Positions 5,211-5,437 of a stretch of 5,437 nucleotides of DNA are shown here, piece by piece. The DNA comes from Sulfurovum sp. Its GTDB lineage: Bacteria > Campylobacterota > Campylobacteria > Campylobacterales > Sulfurovaceae. Made by a program: the position numbers and the translations under genes. Position 1 is the stretch's first letter. Every line of letters begins with the position of its first letter. Location: the NCBI GenBank assembly GCA_003978395.1, contig QNZV01000031.1, positions 1 through 5,437 of the forward strand, in the 5' to 3' direction. The notes below the pieces were generated by a model that saw only the letters and a list, made by a program, of their open reading frames with translations, made no database searches and was not told the DNA's origin.

Positions 5211-5437
5211 TTAACACCTTTAAAAAAGTTGACTAGCTTTTCTTTCATTTCATTATCTCGTTCTTCTAATTCATGATAAGTAATATAATTTAATTGACTT
5301 GCAATTTTCTGAACTTCAGAAAGATTTGATTTTTTATAATATTTCACTCTTTTATCAAAAGATAGATTCTTTTTAGGAATATCTAATACAATAAAATTAC
5401 CTAAAATATTTATACTCTCCTCAATATCTTTTTCATT
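5207..5437 (-). CDS. C-terminal end of an unrecognised protein coupled to the ATPase
   Basis: Reading the minus strand from base 5437 gives an uninterrupted 76-codon frame ending in TGA at 5209-5207. The start must lie outside the window. The visible C-terminus is hydrophilic and lysine/glutamate-rich. It has a short hydrophobic strand (NFIVLDIP, visible residues 14-21), then a segment starting KRVKYYKKSNLS (29-40) and a predicted helical tail (EVQKIASQLNYITYHELEERDNEMKEKLVNFFKGVK, given here only as its position, visible residues 41-76). I do not recognise a family. Its stop overlaps the ATPase start in ATGA, the arrangement usual for subunits made in fixed proportion. The two products may therefore act together, for example as an effector or recognition partner and its ATPase. 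Low G+C matches the ATPase gene. The reading frame is well supported by its length, codon composition and the exact overlap; the function is unknown. Confidence 0.75.
   Translation of the reverse strand, partial: NEKDIEESINILGNFIVLDIPKKNLSFDKRVKYYKKSNLSEVQKIASQLNYITYHELEERDNEMKEKLVNFFKGVK

Noticed and set aside
1..5437. CRISPR array, tRNA, rRNA or insertion sequence
   Set aside because: No regularly spaced direct repeats, no tRNA or rRNA-like stretches, and no transposase or terminal inverted repeats were seen; almost all of the window is coding.

Overview
The window is AT-rich with A/T-ending codons and densely packed genes. The peroxiredoxin matches my memory of the Helicobacter/Campylobacter AhpC (TsaA) type closely. 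Together with a Fur/PerR-type repressor and this gene density, that points to a Campylobacterota bacterium (Sulfurimonas/Sulfurovum/Arcobacter-like). This is recognition from memory, not a database search.

Plus strand, 1-2455: (i) the end of a lipoprotein gene of DUF4136-like character, whose signal peptide begins before the window; (ii) a typical 2-Cys peroxiredoxin (ahpC), preceded by a palindrome that could be a PerR/Fur-type operator; (iii) a 64-bp gap with a G-rich perfect hairpin; (iv) a PerR-like metal-dependent repressor; (v) a calcineurin-type metallophosphoesterase (LpxH-like) that starts at a TTG inside the end of perR. The peroxidase and the likely peroxide-sensing repressor form an obvious functional pair.

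Minus strand, 5437-2450: a tightly coupled run read right to left. It contains the C-terminal 76 codons of an unrecognised gene, which the supplied ORF list omits because its start is outside the window. An ATGA overlap joins it to a 471-residue ABC/SMC-type AAA ATPase. Then come a family-6 UDG-like (hypoxanthine) DNA glycosylase and, joined by TAATG, the Ap4A hydrolase apaH. The last gene meets the plus-strand phosphoesterase tail to tail with a 6-bp overlap.

The ATPase stretch is visibly poorer in G+C (hand-counted 60-base lines of 13-25%) than the neighbouring housekeeping genes (about 37-43%). The ATPase and its truncated partner are the best candidate here for an accessory, possibly defence-related, module, set upstream of two nucleotide/DNA-maintenance genes. 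The partner's identity lies outside the window, so no named system can be assigned.
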